From: Tunicatimonas sp964551335
Lineage (GTDB): Bacteria > Bacteroidota > Bacteroidia > Cytophagales > Cyclobacteriaceae
DNA length: 64,000 nucleotides
Direction of reading: 5' to 3'
Assembly (NCBI GenBank): GCA_964551335.1
Contig: CAZKCO010000028.1
Location: forward strand, 28,902 to 92,901
The notes below the pieces were generated by a model. That model saw nothing but the letters and a program-made list of their open reading frames with translations, had not been told where the DNA came from and searched no databases. Shown in pieces: positions 1-8,479 of the stretch. Numbering within the stretch: position 1 is the first letter of the stretch; every line of letters begins with the position of its first letter. Both the position numbers and the translations under genes were made by a program.

Positions 1-473
1 TCGGGAGAAGTAGTTCGTTTTAGGTAATTGGTAGCGGCAATGCTATCGCCTCGTAGAATGTTAGCTGCATCATTAATCGTCATGGAAGTGATAGCATTCA
101 CAAAAATAGGCGCTGCCTCCTTAGCGGCTTTTTCAGCCCCCCGGTTCATGGCTTCCACAAAATCATCCACGATGTCGTCGCCTACCACTGGAATTTTTCG
201 AATATTTCGCTCCACTTTCCTTAGTTCGGGGGGCATCAGAATACGAATGTCAGCTACGGGGTTGTTGAGGTAACCATTGGTTTGCGAGGCTTGACTACCC
301 GCCGTACGGGCTCCTACCTTCAAAGCTTCTTTTAATCCTGCCGTTATTTCTCCCGTAGTTAGGCCGCCGCCCGTTCCGGTATTCAAATCACCCAGCACCT
401 GCTGCATGGTGTCGCAGGCCACTAGGGTAGCTACCGCTACACCCAGAATTACAGTTTTTATCTTTAGTATCAT
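1..473 (-). CDS. DUF4197 family lipoprotein (3' end missing)
   Basis: This gene enters the window at its left edge, so only the first 157 or so residues are visible. The start is the ATG at 473. It opens with a hydrophobic signal ending in a lipobox (LVAC), so the mature protein should be a lipid-anchored periplasmic or outer membrane protein. The rest (DMQQVLGDL-like start, GLKEALKVG, then LNNPVADIRILMP and the AMNRGAEKAA stretch) matches the DUF4197 family as I know it, a helical family of unknown function found in Bacteroidota and Proteobacteria. It is divergent from cinA, with about 185 bases between them. No function can be assigned beyond the family. Confidence 0.8.
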   Translation of the reverse strand, partial: MILKIKTVILGVAVATLVACDTMQQVLGDLNTGTGGGLTTGEITAGLKEALKVGARTAGSQASQTNGYLNNPVADIRILMPPELRKVERNIRKIPVVGDDIVDDFVEAMNRGAEKAAKEAAPIFVNAITSMTINDAANILRGDSIAATNYLKRTTSP

Positions 474-658
474 AATTTGAGATCAATAAGTAAAAAATAG
501 TAGACTGATAAATTTTTAAAATTTTGACTATCAATGGGTTGAAAGATATCCTTCCTAACTCAACGACTAAACTCTGTTATTGTGCAAGAACAAAATAGTG
601 TTTCATGCTCTTTAGTTTACGGTTTAATTAACAAGTCAAAAACTATTCCATTGCGGCT

Positions 659-1924
659 ATGAAACCAGTTTGGGCAGAAGTTATTACAATTGGTGACGAA
701 ATTCTATACGGGCAAACCCTGGACACCAACACTCAGTGGATGGGACAGCGCCTGAACGAAATTGGGGTTAAAATTATCCGGAAAGTAGCGCTGGGTGACC
801 AACAAGAAGAAATTGTGAAGGGGTTAGACGAAGCATCTCAGCGAGCGGATATCATCTTAATTACGGGAGGGTTGGGACCTACGAAAGATGATATTACGAA
901 AAAAACACTAGCCGAGTACTTTGATACCCCGCTCATCATGAATGAGGAAATTTTGCAACACATCACCGAGCTGTTTACTAAGCGAAATCTCCCGATGAAT
1001 GCCCTCAACGAAGCTCAGGCTTTAGTGCCTCGTGATTGCACGGTTATTCCCAACTCTCAGGGAACTGCTCCCGGTATGTGGTTTGAGCACGATGAAAAAG
1101 TTTACGTCTCCATGCCCGGAGTGCCCTACGAGATGGAAACCATGATGAGTGAGAGCATCATTCCGAAACTACGAGAAGTGTTCGCCCTTCCAGTGATCTA
1201 CCATCAGATGATTCAGACAGTAGGCATTGGCGAGTCGTGGCTGGCCGAGCAGATTGAGGAATGGGAGGATAATTTACCTCCCCATATCCGGCTGGCCTAC
1301 TTGCCCAGTTTTGGGCGGGTAAAGCTGCGACTAACGGCGGTAGGTGAAAATCGACTACAACTGGAGGAAGATGTAGCCGCGCAGGTACGTCAGCTAGAAC
1401 CAATTATTCAGAAGTATATTTACGGCTACGGCGATAAAACGCTGGAAGAAGCTGTTGGTGAGTTGTTGAACGAAGCGGGGAAAACCTTGTCGGTGGCAGA
1501 AAGCTGCACTGGCGGTTTTCTGGCGCATTCGATTACCAGCATCCCAGGAAGTTCCCGTTACTTTCAGGGAGGAGTAGTGGCCTACAGCAATGCGCTCAAA
1601 ACAAGCTTATTGGGAGTGCCAGAAGAAACTTTGGAAAGTCATGGAGCGGTAAGCGAAGAAACGATCCGGGCTATGGCCGAAGGGGTGAGAGAGCGGTTGA
1701 ACACTGATTTTGGAGTAGCTACTAGCGGCATTGCCGGTCCGGGAGGCGGAACCCCCGACAAGCCGGTAGGAACCGTCTGGATTGCCGTAGCGGGCCCGGA
1801 GGAAACCGTGGCTAAAAAAATTCTTCTCTCCAATAATCGCCTGGTGAATATCCGAAGAAGTACGGTAGTCGCCCTAAATATGCTACGAAAGTTGGTTCTT
1901 AAGTCACTTGCGAACCGACACTAA
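659..1924 (+). CDS. cinA: CinA family protein / nicotinamide-nucleotide amidase
   Basis: This 421-residue protein has the full two-domain CinA layout. The N-terminal half is a MoaB/MogA-like molybdopterin-binding fold with the GGLGPTKDDIT motif at residues 70-80. The C-terminal half is the CinA amidase domain with AESCTGG around residues 280-286 (the likely nucleophilic serine at about 282) and GIAGPGGGTPDKPVG further on. The family deamidates nicotinamide mononucleotide to nicotinic acid mononucleotide in NAD salvage, and some members have a pyrophosphatase activity in the first domain. The length is normal. It starts at an ATG with no strong ribosome site, as is usual in Bacteroidota. A promoter for the next gene lies over its last codons. 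Confidence 0.93.
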   Translation: MKPVWAEVITIGDEILYGQTLDTNTQWMGQRLNEIGVKIIRKVALGDQQEEIVKGLDEASQRADIILITGGLGPTKDDITKKTLAEYFDTPLIMNEEILQHITELFTKRNLPMNALNEAQALVPRDCTVIPNSQGTAPGMWFEHDEKVYVSMPGVPYEMETMMSESIIPKLREVFALPVIYHQMIQTVGIGESWLAEQIEEWEDNLPPHIRLAYLPSFGRVKLRLTAVGENRLQLEEDVAAQVRQLEPIIQKYIYGYGDKTLEEAVGELLNEAGKTLSVAESCTGGFLAHSITSIPGSSRYFQGGVVAYSNALKTSLLGVPEETLESHGAVSEETIRAMAEGVRERLNTDFGVATSGIAGPGGGTPDKPVGTVWIAVAGPEETVAKKILLSNNRLVNIRRSTVVALNMLRKLVLKSLANRH

Positions 1925-1937
1925 TATCGTAACTTTG
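1908..1937 (+). promoter_or_regulatory. Promoter of the E2 acyltransferase gene
   Basis: TTG at 1908-1910, a 19-base spacer, then TAACTTTG at 1930-1937. This matches the Bacteroidota primary sigma consensus (TTTG or TTG at -33, TAnnTTTG at -7). Transcription would begin near 1943-1945, which falls inside a possible GTG start at 1949 and supports the ATG at 1970 instead. The -33 box lies inside the 3' end of cinA. Confidence 0.55.
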
Positions 1938-1969
1938 TCCACTATTTTGTGATTCAAGACTTGTTACAC

Positions 1970-3256
1970 ATGGCAACGGTGGAAATGGTACTGCCCGCAA
2001 TGGGCGAAAGCATTATGGAGGCAACGGTGCTGCAATGGCTGAAAAAAGAAGGTGATCCCATTGAGCAGGACGAATCGATTTTGGAGGTTGCTACCGACAA
2101 AGTAGATACTGAAGTGCCCGCCTCAGAAAGTGGTATACTACAAAAAATATTAGTACAGGAGGGCGATGTGGCCCAAGTGGGTAAACCAATTGCCATTATT
2201 GGTAAGGAAGGCGAAGAGGATGAAGAAGTGGCTGTGACAGCGAGTGAATTGGAAGCACAAGCCCCTCAAGAAGCGCAAATCCCGGTAGCCGCCGATGCCA
2301 GTCGTGCGGCCTCAACCCTTAAAACTAAGACTTCCCGCTTCTACTCACCCCTGGTAAAGAATATTGCTCGTAAGGAAGGAATTTCATTAGCAGAACTAGA
2401 GCAGATCAGAGGCACTGGCAAAGACGGTCGAGTGACTAAAAAGGATATTCTTAATTACGTAGAGTCAGGAGCTAAGCAGCCAGATAATGGTCATTCTGCC
2501 ACCCGGGCCGTTAGCCAGCCCCCATTGGTTTCTGTTACTGCTAATGATGGCGATGAGGTGATTCCTATGGACAGGATGCGTAAGATGATTGCCGATCGTA
2601 TGCTCGATTCCCAGCGGATATCTGCCCATGTTACTTCATTCGTTGAAGCAGATGTAACTAATCTGGTACTATGGCGAAATAAGGTAAAAAAAGCCTTTGA
2701 AGAACGGGAAGGAGAAAAGCTCACGTTTACTCCCATTTTCGTAGAGGCAATTGCGCAGGCACTGAAAGACTACCCCATGGTTAATGTGTCGGTAGACGGT
2801 GACAAGATTATCAAGCGTAAGCACATCAATATCGGAATGGCCGTGGCATTACCCAATGGTAATCTGATTGTGCCGGTAATCAAAGACGCGGATCAATTAA
2901 GTTTATTAGGGCTGGCCAAGCAGGTAAACCAACTAGCGGAAAAGGCACGCAACAACCAACTGAGCACTAATGATTTATCTAATGGTTCGTATACCTTATC
3001 CAACATTGGCTCTTTCGGTAATATTTTAGGAACTCCCATTATTATGCAACCTCAGGTGGCTATTTTAGCGGTGGGTGCTATCACTAAAACTCCTAGCGTG
3101 GTGGAAACTCCTTCCGGTGATGCCATCGCTATTCGTCATAAAATGTACCTATCTCACTCTTACGACCATCGGGTAGTAGATGGTGCCTTAGGAGGTATGT
3201 TTGTGAAGCGGGTAGCGGATTACCTCGAGCAGTTTGATATTGATCGGATGTTATAA
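1970..3256 (+). CDS. 2-oxo acid dehydrogenase E2 component (dihydrolipoamide acyltransferase)
   Basis: 428 residues from the ATG at 1970; an in-frame GTG at 1949 adds seven residues but would sit at the predicted transcript start. Domains in order: a lipoyl domain with the lipoylated lysine in EVATDKVDTE (about K44), an acidic and alanine-rich linker, a peripheral E1/E3-binding domain at about residues 124-164 (PLVKNIARKEG, GTGKDGRVTKKDI), and the catalytic acyltransferase domain ending with HRVVDG (H400, D404). It transfers acyl groups from lipoamide to CoA in a pyruvate, branched-chain or 2-oxoglutarate dehydrogenase complex. No E1 or E3 gene is adjacent, so the substrate cannot be told; a branched-chain or pyruvate role is the usual one for this type. 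Confidence 0.92.
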   Translation: MATVEMVLPAMGESIMEATVLQWLKKEGDPIEQDESILEVATDKVDTEVPASESGILQKILVQEGDVAQVGKPIAIIGKEGEEDEEVAVTASELEAQAPQEAQIPVAADASRAASTLKTKTSRFYSPLVKNIARKEGISLAELEQIRGTGKDGRVTKKDILNYVESGAKQPDNGHSATRAVSQPPLVSVTANDGDEVIPMDRMRKMIADRMLDSQRISAHVTSFVEADVTNLVLWRNKVKKAFEEREGEKLTFTPIFVEAIAQALKDYPMVNVSVDGDKIIKRKHINIGMAVALPNGNLIVPVIKDADQLSLLGLAKQVNQLAEKARNNQLSTNDLSNGSYTLSNIGSFGNILGTPIIMQPQVAILAVGAITKTPSVVETPSGDAIAIRHKMYLSHSYDHRVVDGALGGMFVKRVADYLEQFDIDRML

Positions 3257-3404
3257 CCTAACGCTGATTGGTTTACGCTACAAACAATACTTTGTAAAAT
3301 GAGAAAGACTCCAGCATAAGACAATGCGAAAAGTAATGTCCCTGCCGAAGCCTTAACTCAAACCACAAAGTAAAAATCTAACCCGTATTCTTTCTGAGTG
3401 GCAA

Positions 3405-3914
3405 TTAATATGTTTTTGTTGCTAAAGTAGCTAGTGCGCTAGCTACCTTAAATCCAGCTTCAGAGGCAGCTTGGGTATTTATCTCAAAGCCTAGTTTCGA
3501 GTCATGCGTAGCAATAAAGTTGATATGAGAGCCTTTCTCTACGATGTTATCCAACTCAGTAATGACCAGTGTTCCATCGTCTTCCAACTGCTTAATATCC
3601 TCTGCTTTCACTCGTGTACCCCGGGTAATAAAAACAATATCGCTTTGCATAGCCTCAGCAACCGAGCTGCACTGACGTACTACAAACTTTCGGTTTTTTA
3701 TAGTTTTCTTTTTCTCTGAAATATCAACCATCTCGCGGTAGGCTTCGGTCTTACCAAGAACACTGATCGTAAAGTTATCTTTATCTGCATTGGCTGGCCA
3801 TTCAATATAACGGCTAAAATTATAGATGAAGATAGGATGATATTTATATTCCTGAGCTCGCGCGAAATTTGCAGTAAGTAGCACGAAGAATAGTATTCCA
3901 ATGATCTTTCTCAT
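3405..3914 (-). CDS. YfiR/HmsC-like periplasmic protein (DUF4154)
   Basis: 169 residues from the ATG at 3914, chosen because it begins a clean signal peptide (MRKIIGILFFVLLTANFARA, cleaved before QE); an upstream start would add 16 odd residues. The mature part has the features I associate with the YfiR family: the KYHPIFIYNFSRYIEWP opening, ISVLGKTEAYREM, DIVFITRG and the INFIATHDSKLGFEIN region. In Pseudomonas YfiR is a periplasmic repressor of a diguanylate cyclase; in Bacteroidota such proteins usually stand alone or near sensor kinases. No cyclase is adjacent here, so the signalling role is inference. Near-consensus -7 boxes (CATCTTTG, GATATTTG) lie upstream at about 3950-3965. Confidence 0.72.
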   Translation of the reverse strand: MRKIIGILFFVLLTANFARAQEYKYHPIFIYNFSRYIEWPANADKDNFTISVLGKTEAYREMVDISEKKKTIKNRKFVVRQCSSVAEAMQSDIVFITRGTRVKAEDIKQLEDDGTLVITELDNIVEKGSHINFIATHDSKLGFEINTQAASEAGFKVASALATLATKTY

Positions 3915-4283
3915 ACACAAGTTATTTACCATCTGATAGTGAATGTTAGCTACAAATATCAAAGATGTATAAGAAAAATTATACTAATTATGTGAAAAAT
4001 TATTACCTAGTTAGTGTTAGTTGGTATTTTCATGTATAACTGGGGAATATGAAATTCCTTAGCATTTGGGCTTGATTTCAGCCAATTATTAGTTGTTAGA
4101 TAAAACTTTTTCTGGAAGAGTGAGATCGGAATAGTTCCTCCGCTACCATTGAAGGTACATGATGGGGAAGTCTTTTCGTTGAGCAAACAGAGTGCTGCTA
4201 ATAATTTTTTAATAAATGCAAAACAGAATTATACTAAGATCACTTTCGTTGGTGTACTGTAGTATTTTTAGTTGATTACTATT
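3915..4283. other. Intergenic gap with no gene seen
   Basis: About 370 AT-rich bases between two divergent starts. I see no open frame with coding character, no tRNA, and no long inverted repeat. It presumably carries the two divergent promoters. Confidence 0.5.
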
Positions 4284-4571
4284 ATGCTGTTAGATATTGC
4301 TCTTTTCGGGTTAGCGTTTTTATTAGCAATACCGGCCATTACCGGTTATTTTGCTTACAGCCATGGGCGTTCGTTTTGGCTTTGGTTTGGGTTGGGGTGC
4401 TTTTTCCCTTTTATCTCTAATATTGTATTGGCCGTATTATGCTGGAAAGCAGCCCGGAAAGAAGAACGGCGGCGTGTGGGAGTGATGACCCGTTACGAAG
4501 ACCGCTACATGCAACAAGAAGTGCTTCACATAGCACAACCTCAACCTAGGACGCAAGACAAAACTTCCTGA
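4284..4571 (+). CDS. Small two-helix membrane protein of unknown function
   Basis: 95 residues from the ATG at 4284; an in-frame TTG at 4272 would add four. Two hydrophobic helices are visible, at about residues 2-22 (LLDIALFGLAFLLAIPAI) and 30-52 (SFWLWFGLGCFFPFISNIVLAVL). A short basic stretch (WKAARKEERRR) and a polar tail follow, so both ends plausibly face the same side. The segment YSHGRSFWLWFGLGCFFP resembles small inner membrane proteins common in bacteria. I do not recognise a named family with confidence. It ends 55 bases before the DUF1080 lipoprotein gene on the same strand. Confidence 0.6.
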   Translation: MLLDIALFGLAFLLAIPAITGYFAYSHGRSFWLWFGLGCFFPFISNIVLAVLCWKAARKEERRRVGVMTRYEDRYMQQEVLHIAQPQPRTQDKTS

Positions 4572-4626
4572 TTTTATCTTCTCAGGGAAAATAGTAATTT
4601 CATAGGCTTAAATCTGATCATAACCT

Positions 4627-6492
4627 ATGAGATATCTCCTGATTTGCCTGCTGACAATTTTCATTTCCTGTACCTCTTCCGAAAAACCTCATAATCTCGT
4701 TTCAACGCAGTTACCTAGTCAGACCGTATCGCTGACCGACTTATCGGCTTTTCAGGAATCTCCGGCTAATTGGCAAATAGCCGGAAGCGTATACGCTGAC
4801 CGTCATCAGGAGCGAGCTATAGAAGCTGAAGCAGGCACGGGTGTGCTGGTTAACATTCCTCAGGAATCTACTACTGGCGAAAACTTATTTACTTCATTTG
4901 AACATGGCGATCTGGATTTAGAACTAGAGTTTATGATGGCCTCATCTTCAAACTCTGGGGTCTATTTACAGGGAAGGTATGAGGTACAGTTATTTGATAG
5001 CTGGGGAAAAGATAGTGTAAGGTTTGCCGATTGCGGAGGCATTTATCAGCGTTGGCAAAATGAGCAAGGATTTGGAGGCGTACCACCCCGCACCAATGCT
5101 TGTTACGCACCTGGTTTATGGCAACATCTTTCGGTAAAATTCGAAGCGCCCCGCTTCGATGCTCAAGGAAAAAAAGTTCGGGATGCACTGTTTCGGGAAG
5201 TGGTGCTTAACGGCGTGGTTATTCACGAAAATGTTCCGGTAAGTGGCCCTACCCGTGCGGCTGCTTTTGAGGATGAACAACCGTTGGATCCTTTAATGTT
5301 GCAGGGTGACCACGGACCGGTTGCTTTCCGAAATATCCGCTATAAACGCTACGGCACAGAAAGAATCACTCTTAATAACATTACCTATGAGTTTTACGAG
5401 GGGCAATTTTTAACTCCCGATACACTAGCTTCATTAGATCCTAACCGTAGTGGGCAGTCAGACTCGATAAGCTATCAATTAGCTCAACAGCCTCAGGAAT
5501 ATGCCCTGGTTTTCTCAGGAACATTAACTGCCCCCACTAACGGAGAATATTTAATGACGCTGCGAACGGCCGGAGCCAGCTGGCTATGGATAGACGAGGA
5601 GAAAGTGGTTGACCATACTCAAGGCCAGCGGTTGGATGAGCCTGGCTACGGTGCGGTTTCTCTTGATCAGGGAGAACATTCATTCCAATTAGTCTTTAGC
5701 AAACCCGGCCAAGGGTGGCGGCAGGGATTGGCCTGGGAGTATGAAGGTCCGGAAATTCCGCTTATTGCTTTACAGGCACCGGGTTCAGTGCCTGTGCGAC
5801 AACCACCCCCACCCCACGTAGTAGAAGTTTCGTCAGAGCCTGCTTTACAGCGTGGGTTTTGGTGGCTGGACGAAGAAACTAAAAAAACGCATACCATTGC
5901 CGTTGGCTTACCGTCCGCTGTAAATTTTGTGTACGATCTGCGTAACGGAGCCCTGCTTTCGGCTTGGGGTGGTGGTTTTGTGGATGCTACCCAAATGTGG
6001 CATAGCCGTGGCGAAGACCAGACGCTTACACCGCTAGGTGGCGAGGTACCACTATCGCATCGCCCGCTGGTAGCTCGCTTGTCTTCTTCCGAGAGTGCCT
6101 GGCCCGATTCCGTAGATATGGAATCAGACACATTTCGCTACGCCGGTTATCAATTAAATTCAGAAGGAATTCCGGTATTTGAGTACTATATGAATGGCGC
6201 CCGCTTACGGGATCAGATTGGTCAGCAGCAAGAAGAACGTAGCCTCACGCGAAATATCACGGTTGATTTTGATCAGTCCGCATCTCCATTGTACTGCTTA
6301 TTGGCGGAGGGAAGTTCTATTAACCAACTACCGGACGGCAGTTATGGGGTAGATGATTACCGTTACTATCTGACTATTAATGATGCCCCCGCTGTCCCTG
6401 TTGAGCGACAACAAAACGGACAAACCCAGTTGCTGTTGCCAATCGTGGCTCAAACTGATCCAACAAATATATCTTACACTATCACTTGGTAA
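4627..6492 (+). CDS. DUF1080 (3-keto-disaccharide hydrolase-like) and PA14 domain lipoprotein
   Basis: 621 residues. A short signal ends in a lipobox-like LTIFISC, so the protein is probably lipid-anchored. Residues about 45-240 look like the DUF1080/3-keto-disaccharide hydrolase concanavalin-like fold (DLELEFMMASSSNSGVYLQGRYEVQLFDSWG, shown here only in part; then GDHGPVAFRNIRYKRYG at its end). Residues about 255-385 look like a PA14 carbohydrate-binding domain (TYEFYEGQF, GEYLMTLRTAGASWLWIDEEKV). The last 220 residues form a beta-rich region I cannot name. The next gene starts 10 bases downstream, so the two are surely one operon, and the pair probably handles a sugar in the periplasm or at the surface. 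The exact substrate is not evident. Confidence 0.8.
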   Translation: MRYLLICLLTIFISCTSSEKPHNLVSTQLPSQTVSLTDLSAFQESPANWQIAGSVYADRHQERAIEAEAGTGVLVNIPQESTTGENLFTSFEHGDLDLELEFMMASSSNSGVYLQGRYEVQLFDSWGKDSVRFADCGGIYQRWQNEQGFGGVPPRTNACYAPGLWQHLSVKFEAPRFDAQGKKVRDALFREVVLNGVVIHENVPVSGPTRAAAFEDEQPLDPLMLQGDHGPVAFRNIRYKRYGTERITLNNITYEFYEGQFLTPDTLASLDPNRSGQSDSISYQLAQQPQEYALVFSGTLTAPTNGEYLMTLRTAGASWLWIDEEKVVDHTQGQRLDEPGYGAVSLDQGEHSFQLVFSKPGQGWRQGLAWEYEGPEIPLIALQAPGSVPVRQPPPPHVVEVSSEPALQRGFWWLDEETKKTHTIAVGLPSAVNFVYDLRNGALLSAWGGGFVDATQMWHSRGEDQTLTPLGGEVPLSHRPLVARLSSSESAWPDSVDMESDTFRYAGYQLNSEGIPVFEYYMNGARLRDQIGQQQEERSLTRNITVDFDQSASPLYCLLAEGSSINQLPDGSYGVDDYRYYLTINDAPAVPVERQQNGQTQLLLPIVAQTDPTNISYTITW

Positions 6493-6502
6493 TCATACAT
6501 TC

Positions 6503-8446
6503 ATGAGAAAGCAAATTCTATCATTTCTACTACTATCTATTAGCTTTGGTTGGCTGCAAGCCCAATCGGAAGATGATTACTACCGTATCGAAACCATTCC
6601 TATTCCTGATAGCATCGTGCTGGAAGTGGGCGGACTCGCCTTTACCGACGATGGTCAATTAGGAGTTTCTACCCGCCGGGGCGAGGTATGGCTGTTAGAT
6701 CAACCCACTTCTGCTCGGCCTGCATTCTCCCGATTCGCTAGCGGACTGCATGAGCCTTTGGGGTTAGCCTATCGGAATGGATCATTTTATACTACCCAGC
6801 GAGCCGAGATTACGAAACTGACCGATACGAATCAGGACGGTAAAGCTGATCGCTATCAATCTATTTATTCTTGGCCACTCTCGGGCAATTACCACGAATA
6901 CTCCTACGGGCCACTTTTCCTGCCTAATGGCGATATGCTGGTCACCCTGAATCTGGCCTGGATTGGCTACGGAGAAAGCTTAGCCAAATGGCGAGGATGG
7001 CTACTACAAATTTCGGAGGATGGTAATATGACGCCTATTGCGACGGGGCTACGTTCGCCGGCTGGATATGGATTTGATCTGAATGGTGAACTTTTTTATG
7101 GGGAGAATCAGGGCGATTGGATTGGATCGGGACGAATTACCCATCTCGAGAAAGGGGACTTTGCCGGAAACCCTGCCGGACTAACCTGGAGCCAGGAACC
7201 CAATTCCCCACTAAGCCTTCAACGAAAAATGATTCCTGATTCGGTAGGGCTGATGCATGAGTTTGCGAAGAATATTTCCAGTATGAAACCACCCACAGTG
7301 TGGTTTCCTCATACGATTATGGGTATTTCAACCTCCGACATTTTGACTGATACCACCGCAGGCGGTTTCGGTCCGTTTGCCGGCCAAATGTTTGTCGGTG
7401 ATCAGGGGCACAGTAAAGTGATGCGGGTGTTTTTAGAAGAAATCAACGGTGAATATCAGGGGGCCTGCTTTCCGTTTCGAGAAGGTTTTTCTTCTGGAAT
7501 TCTACGAATGCGCTGGGGGCCGGACGATAACATGTACGTAGGCATGACCAGCCGGGGGTGGGCTTCTACTGGTCCGGAACCCTACGGCCTGCAACGCCTG
7601 GTTTGGACCGGCAAAACACCCTTCGAGATTAAGGCCATTCGGGCGGTAGCCAATGGGTTTGAACTGGAATTTACCATGCCGGTAGACGAAGCGTCGGCCT
7701 CTCAGATATCGTCTTATCCAATTACCAATTTTATCTATAGCTACCATCGCAAGTACGGTAGTCCGATTATCAATCAGCAATCCTGTGTAGTACACCATGC
7801 GGAAGTCTCGGCTGACCGGATGAAGGTTCGCCTACATATGGACGGGCTTCGTGAAGGGTACATTCACGAGATAAAGGTAGACGGAGTGCGTTCGGCCAGC
7901 GGACAGCCATTGTTGCACAATGTTGGGTATTATACGCTTAATCACTTTGCCGAGGGTACGGAGGTTGCAGCACCCATTGCTCTGAACGAATCTTCCGAAG
8001 CCCAGGACTGCGAAGCCTCCGAGAAGCGGGTGACTGAAATGCCGGAAGATTGGGGCGAGCCCGATGTGGTTATCAATATTGGCACTGAACCTGGCCTCAA
8101 GTATGATCTTACCGATTTTACCGTAGCAGAAGGTGCCAAAGTACAGATTAACTTCAACAATAATGATGATATGCTGCATAATTTGGTAGTGACTGAGCCT
8201 GACGCTGCGGATCAGGTAGGAGAAGCCGCTATGCGATTGGGTTTAACAGGTAGTGAACAGGGCTACGTGCCCACTACGGATGAAGTGCTGTTCCATACTT
8301 GCATTTTGCAGCCTGAAACCTCGGAGAGTATCTACTTTGTTGCTCCTGCTCCCGGCGATTATGAATACGTTTGTACTTTCCCTGGTCACTACAAAGTGAT
8401 GCGGGGTAAAATGTACGTTACTTCCCAAGAAACTGCCATCCGTTAA
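6503..8446 (+). CDS. Secreted beta-propeller protein fused to an azurin-like cupredoxin domain
   Basis: 647 residues from the ATG at 6503, which opens a clear signal peptide (MRKQILSFLLLSISFGWLQAQ). An upstream in-frame start would overlap the preceding gene by over 100 bases and lacks a signal. Residues about 30-430 resemble the PQQ-type glucose/sorbosone dehydrogenase beta-propeller as used in large secreted proteins of Planctomycetes and Bacteroidota (GLAFTDDGQLGVSTRRGEVWLL, quoted only partly; TDTNQDGKADRY). The last 110 residues are a type 1 copper domain: H559 in MLHNLV, then C624, H629 and M633 with azurin spacing C-x4-H-x3-M. This suggests sugar or alcohol oxidation coupled to copper electron transfer, although a catalytic base and PQQ ligands cannot be confirmed by eye. 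Confidence 0.82.
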   Translation: MRKQILSFLLLSISFGWLQAQSEDDYYRIETIPIPDSIVLEVGGLAFTDDGQLGVSTRRGEVWLLDQPTSARPAFSRFASGLHEPLGLAYRNGSFYTTQRAEITKLTDTNQDGKADRYQSIYSWPLSGNYHEYSYGPLFLPNGDMLVTLNLAWIGYGESLAKWRGWLLQISEDGNMTPIATGLRSPAGYGFDLNGELFYGENQGDWIGSGRITHLEKGDFAGNPAGLTWSQEPNSPLSLQRKMIPDSVGLMHEFAKNISSMKPPTVWFPHTIMGISTSDILTDTTAGGFGPFAGQMFVGDQGHSKVMRVFLEEINGEYQGACFPFREGFSSGILRMRWGPDDNMYVGMTSRGWASTGPEPYGLQRLVWTGKTPFEIKAIRAVANGFELEFTMPVDEASASQISSYPITNFIYSYHRKYGSPIINQQSCVVHHAEVSADRMKVRLHMDGLREGYIHEIKVDGVRSASGQPLLHNVGYYTLNHFAEGTEVAAPIALNESSEAQDCEASEKRVTEMPEDWGEPDVVINIGTEPGLKYDLTDFTVAEGAKVQINFNNNDDMLHNLVVTEPDAADQVGEAAMRLGLTGSEQGYVPTTDEVLFHTCILQPETSESIYFVAPAPGDYEYVCTFPGHYKVMRGKMYVTSQETAIR

Positions 8447-8451
8447 CATCT

Positions 8452-8479
8452 GTAGGAACGTGATTAATCACGTTCCTAC
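8452..8479. repeat. Perfect 28-bp palindrome between convergent genes
   Basis: The left arm GTAGGAACGTGATT is followed directly by its exact reverse complement, with no loop. It starts 5 bases after the stop of the plus-strand cupredoxin gene and covers the last 4 bases of the minus-strand symporter gene. No proper T-run follows on either side (CTCTTTTGAT on plus), so it is not a textbook terminator, though it may end both transcripts. It resembles the short palindromic intergenic repeats of form GTAGGG-GTGATTAATCAC found in many bacteria. Confidence 0.6.

Noticed and set aside
1949..1969. GTG start for the E2 gene seven codons upstream
   Set aside because: It sits at the predicted transcript start of the TAACTTTG promoter, and the ATG at 1970 begins the lipoyl domain as in relatives.
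5667..6131. A 154-codon frame on the minus strand within the DUF1080-PA14 gene
   Set aside because: Opposite a well supported gene, no motif, and residue use typical of a shadow frame.
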